Assembly: GCA_958450365.1 (NCBI GenBank) | Contig: CAUEEP010000729.1 | Location: 2,072,501-2,136,500, forward strand | Length of the DNA: 64,000 nucleotides | Direction: 5' to 3' | Source: Mesorhabditis belari | Lineage: Eukaryota > Nematoda > Chromadorea > Rhabditida > Rhabditidae | Shown: positions 23,650 through 35,150 of the stretch, piece after piece | Layout: the number at the start of each line of letters is the position of its first letter | How positions within the stretch are numbered: position 1 is the stretch's first letter | Notes under the pieces: model-generated | Told to the model about the DNA's origin: nothing | The model's database searches: none | What the model saw: only the letters and a program-made list of their open reading frames with translations | Translations under genes and position numbers: made by a program

Positions 23650-24545
23650 GTTTTCCAAAAAAAACGTGCTCACTTTCTCTTTCTACCGCAATCTTGTCTC
23701 TATTTTTACTTAATCTATCTATTTTTGGTCTGATTCTGTGAGTTCACAACGATTTAATGATATAAAAAGAAGATATGTTACTAGATCTAGAAACTCGTCT
23801 GATCTAGAAACTCGTCTGATCTAGAAACTCGTCCGATCTAGAAACTGATGATATTATTCTTAACTTCTTATATCATTGGATTGAGGACAATCCGGGCTTT
23901 TGAATGATTTGAATGAATGAATGATACTAAATACAGTTTGATTGGACAATCCGGTCCAGGGAAATCAAAGCCAACTCTGAGGAAACGAAGTCACGGATTT
24001 CTAAATCAGACGTAACAGATAGGTTGGACAAAAAATAGAGACAAGATTACGGTAGAGAGATAGAGGTAGATTGATTACGGTAGATGGTAGAGATTATGAT
24101 AGAAGGTACATTACTGGACAATGAAACATCATATTTGAAAAAAGATCGTCACTTTCGCGCGTCTGTAACTCCCTTGTCTTTACCGTATTTCTAAATATTA
24201 ATATTACCATTGTGTAGTCCTTGAAAAGAGCTTTCAGAAAATGTATAACACTAATAGTTTAAACTCAAAGACAAGGGAGTTACAGACGCGCGAAAGTGAC
24301 GATCGTTTTTCAAATATGATATTTCATTGTCCAGTACTGTAGATTGATTACGATAGAAGGTAGAGATTACGGTAGATGGTAGAGATTACGGTAGATGGTA
24401 GATAGATTACGGTAGAAGGTAGAGATTACGGTAGATGGTAGAGATTACGGTAGATGGTAGATAGATTACGGTAGAAGGTAGAGATTACGGTAGATGGTAG
24501 ATTGATTATGGTAGAAGTGGGCACGTTTTTGGAAATTTCTTTGTT
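23650..24545. mobile_element. Inverted-repeat element with internal array
   Basis: The left flank reads AACGTGCTCACTTTCTCTTT and CTACCGCAATCTTGTCTCTA; the right part contains the complements TAGAGACAAGATTACGGTAG and AGAAGTGGGCACGTTTTTGG. The internal arrays (24035-24105 and 24340-24520) repeat GATTACGGTAGATGGTAGA, that is, a piece of the terminal repeat itself has been amplified. A separate MITE (24114-24334) sits inside. Confidence 0.6.
24114..24334. mobile_element. MITE with ~70-base TIRs and TA target
   Basis: Left end CTGGACAATGAAACATCATA through AAAGATCGTCACTTTCGCGC and CTCCCTTGTC is repeated inverted at the right end, ending CATTGTCCAG. TA flanks both sides (24112-24113 and 24335-24336), as for Tc1/mariner-driven MITEs. 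It has inserted in the GTAGATTACG array. Confidence 0.85.
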
Positions 24546-24727
24546 TAAGAGCATAATGTTATCTTTGAGTTAAACCGAAAATAGAGAAATCGATGTCAAA
24601 TCATCAATCGAAATCTCGATTCATTTCCATTAAAGTCTATGAAACGATGAGCAAAATGTGTTCCCAATTAACTCCACAAAAGCATAACTTTCAGCAGCAA
24701 TAACTGAGTTCTTTGTAAAAAGATTAG

Positions 24728-24845
24728 ATAGGTCCATTAGAAAGGCCGATAGGTCCATTAGAAAGGCCCATAGGTCCATTAGAAAGGCCGATAGGTCCAT
24801 TAGAAAGGCCCATAGGTCCATTAGAAAGGCCGATAGGTCCATTAG
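24728..24845. repeat. 21-base minisatellite (CCATTAGAAAGGCCGATAGG)
   Basis: Six copies of TCCATTAGAAAGGCC(G/C)ATAGG. Flank 24846-25325 shows no gene. Confidence 0.9.
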
Positions 24846-25329
24846 ATCTCATAAGAATGAAAAAAAGTGCTCCTAAGTGCCATTGTTGGTGCTAATTGCT
24901 TAGAGATTGATAAGAATTTAGAAAAAAGAAACCGCGCGCAGTTCTTGACACACATCGGGAACTTTATGAGTGTAAAATCTTTCGCAAAAAATGAAAAAAA
25001 AATGAAAAGCTTTCATTAATCGCTAATTTTCGCTAAAAATCGCTAATTTTCAAGTTCAAAAGGTGACTTTGAACATTCAAAAGTGACTTTGAACTTGAAA
25101 ATGAAAAGCTTTACAACTTTTCGAAATGATCTTTTGTTTGTGTGCAATTGTCGACACTTTTACGGCGCCACAAAACGGCAAAACTTCCTCTTTCTCTTTC
25201 AATTTTCGCTAGACTTTTCAGAAACACACATTTTCTGATGCACGAAAATGAAAAGTTACGACAGAAGCAAAAGAATAAAAACTGTACTGTACTTCGGAGA
25301 CTTTGGAAAAAATCGGGGATTGTGAACAG

Positions 25330-26035
25330 GTCGCCTTGCTTTGAAGGCCTATAACTTTGTCCAGAAATCATATTATTCCTAACCTTTTATATCATTGAAT
25401 AGAGGACATTTCAACCTTTCAAATGATATCAAATAGAGCTTGAATCAATAATCGAGTCCAAGAAAATCATAGCCAACACTGAGCAAATGAGGCCTATCCA
25501 ACTCAGGTGTTTTGTCGGCTGATTTGTATAGGAAAGAAATATCCAATCAAATAGTATTTGGTCTCATTTAAAAGCCTGAAATGTCCTCTATTCAATGTTA
25601 TAAAAAGTTAGGAATAGTATTGTCCCTGGACAAAGTTATAGGCCTTCAAAGCAAGGTAACCAGTTCAAAAACCCGAAAACCCGACAGGTTTTTTTTCTAA
25701 AACGCTTTCCTTTCTTTTTCTTTCTTTTTATCCAGAGACAATATTATTCCTAACCTTTTAAATCATTGAATAGAGGACATTTCAACCTTTCAAATGATAT
25801 CAAATAGAGCTTGATTCAATAATTGAGTCCAAGAAAATCATAGCTAACGCAGAGCAAATGAGGCCTATCCAACTCAGGTGTTTTGTCGGCTGATTTGTAT
25901 GGAAAGAAAAAGCCAATCAAGCTCTATTTGATATCATTTGAAAGCCTGAAATGTCCTCTATTCAATGATATAAAAAGTTAGAAATAATATTGTCTCTGGA
26001 CAAAGTTATAGGCCTTCAAAGCAAGGCGACCCGTT
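25330..26035. repeat. Two adjacent copies of a fold-back element
   Basis: GAAGGCCTATAACTTTGTCC at 25347 is inverted at 25624 and again at 25997. Each half contains TTATATCATTGAATAGAGGA, ATGATATCAAATAGAGCTTG, ATGAGGCCTATCCAACTCAG and TTTTGTCGGCTGATTTGTAT. The two copies start near 25365 and 25735 and are about 90 percent alike by eye. A related, more diverged copy is at 23850-23990. Confidence 0.8.
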
Positions 26036-26640
26036 CAAAAATTAGGATTCTTCCAAAATCCCAAAATCCCAAATCCCAAAGAGCCAAAGTTTCTTTTATT
26101 TGAATTTACACCAAATCCAATTAAACAGTTATCGACTACGCGACTGTACGCCAAAAAGTCCAATCAAAAGCTTTCAATATATAAAAACAGTTATCAAAGC
26201 CACTAACGGGATCAGATAGCTAAAAATTTATGTAACAAGAGCAGCTAGGTTATCTAATCCTTGTAACTCTAATAAGATCTAAAACTAATGATCCATTTTA
26301 CATGTTCCCATCAATTAGTGAGCTGTCCAGGGCAGTCTCCCTAACAGGTGTCATCGGCTAGTTGAGACAAATGGTTGTTGCCCGGCAAAACCTCGAATCT
26401 AATCAAAAGGATAAAACTAAATGAAAAAAAGACGAAAAAGACGAAAAAGACGAAAAAAATAGAATGTCCAAGTCGGCTTTTTCCCAAAGTGATGCTCAAT
26501 TTACGGTGTTGGAGTGGAGGAAAAGGGGGAAAATTACAACGAGTCTAAACTAAAGAGAAAAAAAGAAAGGGGTCAAAATTAACGCATCGCAGGCATTTGC
26601 AATGTTTTCTTCATAGTACTTTTTGGCTTTATAATTGTCT
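26036..26640. other. No gene; one dispersed repeat end
   Basis: Bases 26085-26155 (ATTTACACCAAATCC ... GTTATCGACTACGCGACTGTACGCC) are an inverted relative of 48158-48222. Otherwise no features. Confidence 0.5.
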
Positions 26641-26641
26641 A

Positions 26642-27160
26642 GGGGAGTGGGACAAATGCGACCTTTTTTTTGCGCACCCGGACATTTGCGCACCTTTTTT
26701 TCCGCACCTTGCCCATTAGCGCACCTTTTTTCGCGTTTTAAAAAGCTCTAAAAAGCTAATATTAACCAATTTCTATTCCAAAAGTTGTTTTTCTAGGTAA
26801 TTTGAGGGCGTAGAATTCAAATTTTGACATATCAGAGCTTGTGGAACCAATTTGACGGCTTTGACAGAAAGACAAAATGGCTAGATCAAATTACAGAAAA
26901 TTGTCGATCTTTCTCTTTGTATAACTTCGTCCGTTTGTTTCCACAAGCTATGATATGTCAAAATTTCGATTCTACGCCCTCAAATTACCTAGAAAAACAA
27001 CTTTTGGAATAGAAATAGAAATTGGAATAGAAATTGGTTAATATTAGCATTTTAGAGCTTTTTAAAACGCGAAAAAAGGTGCGCTAATGGGCAAGGTGCG
27101 GAAAAAAGGTGCGCAAATGTCCGGGTGCGCAAAAAAAAGGTCGCATTTGTCCCACTCCCC
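26642..27160. mobile_element. Fold-back MITE, 519 bases, TA target
   Basis: TIRs start GGGGAGTGGGACAAATGCGA and extend over 200 bases (GCGCACCCGGACATTTGCGC, CCTTGCCCATTAGCGCACCT, CCAAAAGTTGTTTTTCTAGG on the left, all inverted on the right). TA flanks the element (26640-26641, 27161-27162). It does not code for protein; the two plus-strand frames are shadows. Confidence 0.88.
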
Positions 27161-27162
27161 TA

Positions 27163-27980
27163 TCTAGAGATGAAATTTGTAGCAAAAATCAGCAAAAATA
27201 AAGCTAAATCTAATGCAGAAATTCGATTTAGGCACTTTTTGACTTTTTTTGTAAATGGAAAGAAGATATTTGACTGTGAATTTGTATTTAGGGTTTTCAG
27301 GGTCGGTAAATCGATTGGAGCTATTCATTTTATCGAATCTACCAATCTGTGGCATTATTTGAAGGCCTTCATGTACAAAAGTACAAAATCCTTAATGTAC
27401 AAAATGCTTAATGTACAAAAAATGGTACGAGCCTGGATCTATTTTGACCCTAAAATTAGGAGTGAGCAGAGCCATGAGCATTCCTGATTCTAATGCTACA
27501 TGATAAAGCAGCCGATCACATGATAAAGCAGCCGATCAAACGTACCCAAATCAAAAGGTGAATCTAGCATTTCCCTAGAGGGAAAATTTGAAAAAGAATG
27601 TAAAAAAGGGCAATGAATTAAGAATGAAACGACGAAAAAAACGACTAATCACAGAAAAGGATCCAATATAAACGCAGAACAATGAGAATATTCATTGAGA
27701 ATGGCTAAAGGGCTAAATGGCTAAAGGCAATCAAAAGACTTCAGTGAAATCATTGATGCAATGTTTTTGCAATGTTTTGCAATGCAAGTTATTCCAATTT
27801 ACGACACCCACCACCAGCACTTTCTCTTTCCTTTTCGGTGAATGGTTGTCGTTGAATGTGAAAGGAAAGAATCTAGAAAAAGATAGCCATTATGGGGGAA
27901 AAGGGTTCAAAAGTGAAACCATATGAAAATGATGGAATTGGAAAGGAAATCTCATGATTGTGGGAGATTTTATACGCGCC
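27163..27980. other. No gene seen
   Basis: AT-rich intergenic DNA; the 120-codon frame starting inside the MITE has no supporting signal. Confidence 0.5.
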
Positions 27981-27984
27981 CCGC

Positions 27985-28345
27985 CCCTTTGCCATTGGCA
28001 ATCTAACTTTGAGCTCAAATTTCTTGGTGTTGAGCTGTCCAATTTAAATGTTTTTTTGCACCAATCGACAGAGAAAGACTTGGCGCATCTAATGATACCA
28101 AGAATATTTAAATTGGACAGCTCAACGCAAAGATATTGGAGCTCAAAGTTAGATTGCCAATGGCAAAACTTTGAACTCGAATATCTTGGTGTTGAGCTGT
28201 TCAATTTAAATATTTTTTTGCACCAATCGACAGAGAAAGACTTGGCGCATCTAATGATACCAAGAATATTTCAATTGGACAGCTCAACGCAAAAGATATT
28301 GAGCTCAAAGTTAGATTGCCAATGGCAAAAGGGGCAGGGCACGTA
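27985..28345. repeat. Tandem pair of ~175-base inverted-repeat units
   Basis: CATTGGCAATCTAACTTTGA at 27992 and its complement at 28143 and 28309. Two nearly identical units contain TTGCACCAATCGACAGAGAA and GACTTGGCGCATCTAATGAT. Each unit is itself palindromic (GAGCTCAAATTTCTTGGTGT against its complement). Confidence 0.8.
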
Positions 28346-30048
28346 TCAAATGTCCGATAATCAAATCTCAATGAGAAATGGTTAAGTAGACAACCAAAAT
28401 ACAAAATAAGACATTACTTTGCAATCGATCTAACTTTTCAGAGGCTTTTTATTGGAATCGAATGCCAGTACCGTAATATAATACACCAGTAGTCGATATT
28501 TCAATGAAATTTGAGTATTTTAAGTTATCAGCAAATTTCTATTAGAAAAATTGGGTAGTGAAATGTAAACTTAAGCCTTAAGTTTATAAGCAGGTCCTTT
28601 GTTGGAATGGAATACTTAAAGTCTTGGAAAATTAGGGTTTAAGAATTTGAAACGGTTGATTTAGCAAAAGTTTCTATTTTGAAAATTTTTATTTTTTACA
28701 GTATGCCTATTTTTCGTGTTTTTTAGGTTTTAAGACATGCTCTTTCTAATAGAAAAAGATTAATAGTTGTAGCGGTGATCAAAATGCAAAATTCGCGATT
28801 TTAGAGGGTGCGTTTAAGAATTTGAAACGCACTGTACTTGAAGTCTTGGAAAATTAGGGTTTTAAGCTTTTATTTTAAGCAAGTTTAGGTGAAAGAGTGG
28901 TACAAAGGTAAATCTTTTTCCATACAAATTTCTATCCATGGAATAGAATTTCTATCCTACCAGGCTTGAACCTGGTTTCTGCTTTGACTTTACTACAGAT
29001 CTAAACTTCACGAAGTGCCTGGTTCAACCAGAAGTCAAGCCTAGCTTTTGATCTGTGGTTTGGCCTGATCTGGCTTACAAACCATAAGATTACAAACCAA
29101 GATCCAGTTCGAACGTCTAAGTCAGTTCTTTCCCTGAAAGACATCCAAGCAAAAGATTATGCATATCTAGATGAATGCAGGATGATCAGCGAAAGTTCTA
29201 CCACCAAAAAAATCGCTCCTCCAATGCATATTGACCTGATTTGTGGAGAAGAAAAAGAAGGTAAAAGAAGGAAAAAGAAAGGCATGAAAATGGTCGTTTT
29301 GGTGTGAGTCAAGCTGTGTATCGGAAAAAGAAAAAAAGGAAAAAATGAGGGAAAAGAGTGACAAAACTCATCCAAATCCCCCGTTTTTTCGTCTGATGCT
29401 AAAGGTTATGGGATCCGGGTCAGAAGGATTCATTTTTTGGAGGCTAAAACGTAGGGGAGTAAATCCAGCGAAAGTTGGAATAGCACTTCAAATCGGGAGT
29501 TGAAAAAACTTTTCCTAGTAGGGCAGAAAATGGAGCAGTTTTACCACGCTTTAAAGCGTTAACCCAGGATTTTCTCGGAAAAAGGGTGGCAAGTGTTAGA
29601 AGTTCTAAAACTAAAACTAGAAATTCTAAAACTTCTAACACAATTCTAACTGAGAACATCTATCGAATCAAGATCTTATCGGTAGTACTTGAAGCCCGAT
29701 AGTAAAATGATCTGACCGTGTCGGAGTAAATTCTATGAGAAGGTGTGATTGAAAGTCAACGTTTAGCTGATGTCTTAAAATCTGCAAAACTAAAAATACG
29801 GTCACGAAGACTCACTCACTCCCCAAGTATCCGGTGTACACGTAGGGTTTTTTGGGAGGGGAAGATGCAACGCATTCAATCCAAACATGGAAAGAAGAGA
29901 AAGCCGGAAAGTTGGAAAGGGAGAGGGGGATTGTTGTCAGTTCCCCTCCACTTACCCGGTTCCACTTCGTTACCCCTTCAATGTACCGATGGAAAGTAGG
30001 GAAAACGATATAGGGCTACGATAGAATAAAGAAATGAATGGCAAAGAG
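28346..30048. other. No gene seen; short duplications
   Basis: GTCTTGGAAAATTAGGGTTT occurs at 28621 and 28843 with AAGAATTTGAAACG nearby (28634, 28814). A GC-richer stretch at 29860-30000 resembles 31130-31200 (shared GTCAGTTCCCC and CCCCTTCAATGT) but shows no splice-consistent coding frame. Confidence 0.5.
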
Positions 30049-30124
30049 TTTGGAAAAGGGGGATCGAATCCTCAGCCTTCTGCTGACCACCATTTGATGC
30101 TCTACCACTGAGCTACCGGGGCCT
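30049..30124 (-). pseudogene. tRNA-derived sequence
   Basis: Minus strand: CCCCGGTAGCTCAGTGGTAG (A box) and AGGATTCGATCCCC (B box), about 35 bases apart. The acceptor ends do not pair, so it is not a functional tRNA. It is followed (30125-30250) by a GGAAGGAAGAAA microsatellite. Confidence 0.6.
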
Positions 30125-30689
30125 TCTTTGCCCAAGAAGAAATAGGAAAGATAAGGAAGAAGAAAGGAGGGAAGCAGAAAGGAAGGAAGCAGAAAGGAAG
30201 GAAGAAGAAAGGAAGGAAGAAAAAAGGAAGGAAGGAAGGAAGAAAGAGAGGGAAATACCTGAAGATAAATCATATTTAAACCTGATACTTTAGATTTTAG
30301 ATTAGAAGATAGAAGCTTTTTTCCTAAAGTCTATCAAGATCTAGACAGCGGAAGCGTTCTGTTACAGACTTGTCAATCAATTTAGTGCCAAATAAAAACC
30401 ACAAATAAGCTGAATATTCTAGTATTTACACCTACCTTCATTCATTTTTTATTATGAATTAACTTTTATCAATAAATAAGTCTAATTACAGGTTAACAGT
30501 CTATCAAGATCAAGATCTAGACAGATCTAGTTGACGTTAGCTAGCTGGCAGAACAAAAAGGGAGGGCTAGTTACACTCAAGAGATAAAGCTTTGAAGATT
30601 TAGTTATGCAAATCACAAAACTCTTATTCTATTACATACTGAAGAGAATATCGTAGCAATAGAGGACACTCATGGACAAAGCGCTTCCT

Positions 30690-30975
30690 AAAACGTCTTT
30701 TTCTAAAAATTAAAATGTGTCCTCTTTTATCCAATCTATCTATTTTAAGTCTACTTTCTCCTGGCTGGGCTTAGCTTGGCTGGGCTTAGCTTAGCTTAGC
30801 TTAGCTTAGCTTGGCTTGGCTTAGCTTAGCTTGGCTTGGTTATCCCTATTCTAAAGCAATCCGTTTTCTAAAACGTGTCGTAAACTACCGTAATCTCGTC
30901 TCTATTTTTATCCAATCTATCTGCTTTTGCATCTTTCGATATCCTTCACGAATCCTCACAGAATAAGTCCAAGCA
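30690..30975. repeat. Dispersed repeat carrying a (GGCTTAGCTT) array
   Basis: A TTAGCTTGGCTTAGC array (30755-30842) is followed by ATCCCTATTCTAAAGCAATC, CGTTTTCTAAAACGTGT, AATCTCGTCTCTATTTTTAT and CCTCACAGAATAAG. The same order of array plus flank recurs at 60420-60620. Confidence 0.75.
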
Positions 30976-31288
30976 GCAATCTTTCTACTAAAGACAAGAT
31001 TACAGTAATCAAAAAAGCTAACACTTTTTAAAAAGCTCATTAGTCAAAAGGAGTAGGGTAATACATGTAGTTCCTTTAGAAAAGTACACGTAAAGTGTTA
31101 AGAGAATCGAAAAATCGGGGAAGTGGGGCTGAGGGGGGACTCCCGATTGGTGTCAGTTCCCCGCCGGTCCCATCCCCCTTCAATGTGGGTCTCCCTAATG
31201 TTTGTGGTGTGCATTTCACGCATCCCCCCCCCACCCGCGTGTGTCGATAGATTGAGAGAAAGACGACCAACACATACAGTCTCTCTTT
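30976..31288. other. GC-rich stretch of unknown nature
   Basis: Bases 31120-31240 are much richer in G+C than the surroundings and contain a C-run (31225-31232). Frames are open on both strands but short. Related to 29900-29990. Confidence 0.4.
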
Positions 31289-31480
31289 TCACTCCACAAT
31301 CAAAAACTTAAAGTGAGACACCAACCTTTCACCCCTTTTCCCCCATCCGTTGTTGTGTACTATTTGAACAGAAGCCGGCTCTTCTTCAAACTCTGATGTA
31401 CTCGGAAAGTGAGAAGACTGTTGATAGATCAAGTAAATAACTGAAATCAGCAGCACACTCTTGAAGAATCCATTCAACAT
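31289..31480 (-). CDS. Possible small secreted peptide
   Basis: A 63-codon minus-strand frame begins with an ATG and a signal-peptide-like N-terminus (MLNGFFKSVLLISVIYLIYQ), followed by a Ser/Glu-rich segment and VHNNGWGKRGERLV, which has a Gly-Lys-Arg of the kind used for cleavage and amidation of neuropeptides. GTGAAAGG after GGGAAAAGGG could be a splice donor, in which case the last residues differ. A TATTTAAATA box lies upstream near 31541. No family recognised; it may be chance. Confidence 0.3.
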   Translation of the reverse strand: MLNGFFKSVLLISVIYLIYQQSSHFPSTSEFEEEPASVQIVHNNGWGKRGERLVSHFKFLIVE

Positions 31481-31868
31481 ATCAAAGAGAACTCGCGGGT
31501 GAAAATATAGTTTTGGAAATAGGTATCTATAGGGAATACACTGGTATTTAAATATAGTACAATCCTGTGCCCTATTTACAGTAATCTCAAATCCTTCAGC
31601 TACAGTACCCCAAGCGAATACGAAAATTTACATATGGACAACTCTTCCTCATGAGTATTTTCCCACGCTGATAAAACCCGATTTGTCTTACAAGGTCCAT
31701 AAAGGTGTGGTGTGTTTGATTTGATGCTTCATTCTTTTTTCGGCACTCTTTCTAGACACTAGATAAATTACTAGATAAACACTAGATAAATTTATTATAG
31801 AACATACGATAACACTTTATTAAGACATGAAGAACATCACACCATTAAAAATATCCTTTCTTTTCTTT
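31481..31868. other. Intergenic, 3' of the four-helix gene
   Basis: AT-rich. CTAGATAAATTA repeats near 31755-31790. No further exon recognised. Confidence 0.5.
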
Positions 31869-33086
31869 CTATTCGTTCCTCTCGTATTCTTTAGGCATTT
31901 GTATCGGTGTTGACGTCGGCATTGGCCGAACTACTCGTTTTGATCCATTTGATTGGGTATTCTCGGTCTAAACAATTTATTAAAATAGATAATTAGTGCA
32001 CACTTCAAACTTACTTTGACATTGTGCAGTTCTTGGCCTTTCTTTGTAAACGTCGATGTGGCAGACGGATTTCTAAAAACAAAACAACTTTATCTAAGAA
32101 ATATGGATAAACCTGATGCTATTTAGGATTTGGTTTAGATGAGCGAACCAGTAGTACATGTAGGCGAACCATAGAATTTGTAGACCCACTTGTAACCAGA
32201 TAACGATCAAAGGAACCATGGATTCTAAACAGAAAAATCTCTTCGCATCAACTCATGTAGAAAATAGCTCTTGAAAAACTTACGATTGCATCCTCGAAAC
32301 AAAAAGTTGAATACCACCACAATCATCAGAAGATCGGTTGTTATAGTAGCGAGCTAAAATTAACTAAAGTATATACATAGACCCAAAGGAAATTTAAACA
32401 AACCTGGATAGTCAGGGTCAGTGTGAAAGAATTCTTCGTACGACGAATCACAAAGAAGTTCGTAGTCACAAACCAAAATCGCAGAATCAATAACAAAGTC
32501 TGAGCCAACAAGAAATCTTTAGCTACCCAACCTGTAGAATTCCAAAAATGGTTCGGAACACGCAAAATACAAGGAACCAAGTGTCAAGTCCACCGCAAAC
32601 TTTTTTGACGAGATCTTCGGGTGGTATGAGTGCTAAAAAGAATAATTTCCAACTAATGCAATAACCAACTTTTGGGGTAGACGGAGTTGGCCCATCGAAT
32701 CAGCAGGGTTAAGTAGATTGAAAAATTGACTGTCAGGAACAACAAAGGAGGGAAGATCGAATAGACGAGCGGTTTCGAGGTGACAGCTAAACATATACTT
32801 TATGCAATAAACTAATTATTAATAAACTATTAAGTTTTACTGAAAAATAGTCTTTAGTTTCAACAAAAGGCACCATTTCTAAACGAAAAAAGTGTAAAAC
32901 TAACGTCTCTTTTTGACGAAAGTTTCTCCTTTTGAAGCTTCGGGTGAGTCAACTCTAAAAGAGAAAATATGAATTGAATAAGTGTAAGTAATACTTGGAT
33001 TGGCTAATCATGCGCTCTTTCGATTGGCTTCGCTCTTGCGGCAGCTCCTTGGCGAGAATCGATCGGCGACTACTAACGGCGATCAT
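31869..33086 (-). CDS. Four-helix membrane protein, unknown family
   Basis: Nine exons on the minus strand: 33086-32995, 32954-32905, 32786-32670, 32632-32532, 32499-32404, 32353-32284, 32224-32113, 32072-32015, 31967-31869. They sum to 795 bases, 264 residues plus a TAG. Introns are 32 to 118 bases, all GT-AG, with phases that agree. The first 48 residues are hydrophilic (MIAVSSRRSILAKELPQERS...). Four hydrophobic segments follow: VYSIFPPLLFLTVNFSIYLT, TWFLVFCVFRTIFGILQTLL, a third around ITTDLLMIVVVFNFLF, and VIWLQVGLQILWFAYMYYWF. The tail is polar and basic (NGSKRVVRPMPTSTPIQMPK). An acceptor-like TTTAG sits nine bases before the ATG, compatible with trans-splicing or an upstream noncoding exon. 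I do not recognise the family; a tetraspan protein restricted to nematodes is a guess. Confidence 0.82.
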
Positions 33087-34063
33087 GACGGTACTAAACA
33101 TCAAAAATAAGTAGCATCAATAAAGTTTAGGGGACTAGTTGGCTTAGATCAGATTATGCGTTTTGTATTTTTTGGTGATCTAACATGCTGAATAAATATG
33201 AGTTTCGCATGGGGTTTGCGTGATGCCAGGCATAAGTAAACTCAATAAACCATTAATAAAAGCTATCCAAAACGACCCAAAGGTATTACCAATTGATTCA
33301 CTGCGGAAAGACACCAAACTCACCTTAAAATAATGTTCCGTAAATCTCTTAGCACTTTTACTTTAGGCTAAAGTCGCACCAAACAGACACGTAAACGAAA
33401 AATTCAAAAGATTTTTAAAAACTCACCAATCACGGCGTTAAACGAGAGAAGAAATGACTCGAGGAATGAGGAAAATTTTTTGCACTGGTTTTATAAATGC
33501 AAATTTATGCATACGCAGTTTATCAGCTGAATATTTCGACTCTCAAAAAATCGAGGGATTAAGAGCTGCTAGCAAAAGCGTCAAATTATTTGCGTCAAAT
33601 TTGCGCTTGCCAACACACTTTCCTACCAACTCTGATTGACCATTTATATTTTTTTCAGTTTTTCCTCGTCGACGATGCTCGCTATTTTACTGCCTTCACC
33701 GGCTATGAAAATGGCATAATATCGATATAGAAAATAAAAAGCCTAATCCGGGACACAAAAAAGGACTGTTTTTTGGGGGCTATATAGGTATTTAAACGTG
33801 TTGTCTAATTGAAAATACTAAGAACTAAAATTGTGAAGAGGAAAACTGAAAAAAGTTGGTTAGAAGTTGGGAAAAAGCGATTTGTTACAATGATTTTCAT
33901 AAGCGTAAATTTGGCGCAAATGATACGCGGCGCAAAATTTTTTGGCGCAAATGAAATTACTTTTGCTAGCACCTCAGAATTTCATGCTATAAATAAATAG
34001 TTTTCGAGCCAAAGATTTTCATTTGTGTGTTTCTCTTTCAAAGGTTTTCTTTTATATACCAGC
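33087..34063. other. Upstream region of the four-helix gene
   Basis: On the minus strand GTGAGTTT after CGCCGTGATTG (33428) may be the donor of a 5' noncoding exon, and TTTATAAAAC at 33488-33497 is TATA-like. The plus-strand frames at 33454 and 33809 lack any support. Bases 33860-33970 have GGCGCAAATG repeats. Confidence 0.4.
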
Positions 34064-34685
34064 TATTTCCGGGCATCCAATCAAAAAGTCACCCACATAA
34101 AAAATGTTCATAATACATATATTTTATAATAAATTTTTGAAATTAGCTCATTTGGTTCAGTAGAAAAAAAATTTTTTTGAGTTCCCAAAGTTTAGGTTCA
34201 TAAATGCCCTAAAATGGCTATAAAAAATTTTCTACTCAGCCAAAAAACTTGCCTAATAGCTCATTTTGTAGCCAATTTGATGTAGTTTCTTAAAGTAAAG
34301 CCATCTAAAACAATTTTTCGTTGAAAGTAGGAGAAAGAGGGCGAGGAACAAATTCAGGGCAATTCTCAAATGTGAAAACAGCGACCTAGTTCAACTGAAG
34401 TCGTTCCTCGCCCTCTTTCTCCTAGCTTTGAAAAACAAATGTTCAATGTAGCTTTACTTTACGAAACTACATCAAATTGGCTACAAAATGAGCTATTAGG
34501 CAAGTTTTTTGGCTGAGTAGAAAATTTTTTATAGCCATTTTAGGGCATTTTTGAACCTAAACTTTGGGGGCTCAAAAAAAATTTTCTACTGAACCAAATG
34601 AGCTAATTTCAAAAATTTATTATAAAATATATGTATTATGAACATTTTTTATGTGGGTGACTTTTTGATTGGATGCCCGGAAATA
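34064..34685. mobile_element. Large fold-back element, ~285-base arms
   Basis: The left arm (TATTTCCGGGCATCCAATCA onward to GAGGGCGAGGAAC near 34350) is matched by its complement from GTTCCTCGCCCTC (34404) to ATTGGATGCCCGGAAATA (34685). Only about 50 bases form the loop. No coding capacity. Transcription would give a nearly perfect hairpin RNA. Confidence 0.9.
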
Positions 34686-34728
34686 CCCTCATTCGTTAGC
34701 GGCTGAATTTCGTAAACGGCTACGACAT

Positions 34729-35150
34729 ATATATGTTATGTCCTATTTAGATTTTCGTCCGATTTAGACTCAATCTAAATCGGACGTCTGATTTAGACTC
34801 AGCTGTTGTTTTATGTTTTACAGAAGTTTTCAGAATTTTTTTATTGGTTGTGAATTGCAAATAAGTTTATTTTTAGAACAAACAACAAAAGATGCAAAAA
34901 CAACAAAATTGAACAATACATAATCAACTTAAATTAGACTGCAACAACTGCTAATTTTTGTACAATGTTTTAAAAACGAACTTTGATATCCCGTAGTAAA
35001 TCCTAAGATGTTGCCACATCAATCCAATGCCAGCATGACCGAGGTTTCGGTGTGTTTGCTGAAGGATTTCATAAAGTTCTTCTTGATTCTTCAAAATCTA
35101 AATCGGACGTCTGTTTTAGATTGAGTCTAAATCGGACATAACATATATAT
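34729..35150. mobile_element. MITE with ATGTTATGTCC ends
   Basis: TIRs read ATGTTATGTCC(T/G)ATTTAGA at 34733 and inverted at 35128-35146, continuing with GTCCGATTTAGACTCAATCT on both sides. It abuts the CGGCTACGACATATA remnant at 34715-34730. Confidence 0.8.

Noticed and set aside
32841..32878. Extra exon (ATGGTGCCTTTTGTTGAAAC region) in the four-helix gene
   Set aside because: It has an acceptor and donor, but including it puts the next exon out of phase and leads to a stop; skipping it gives agreeing phases.
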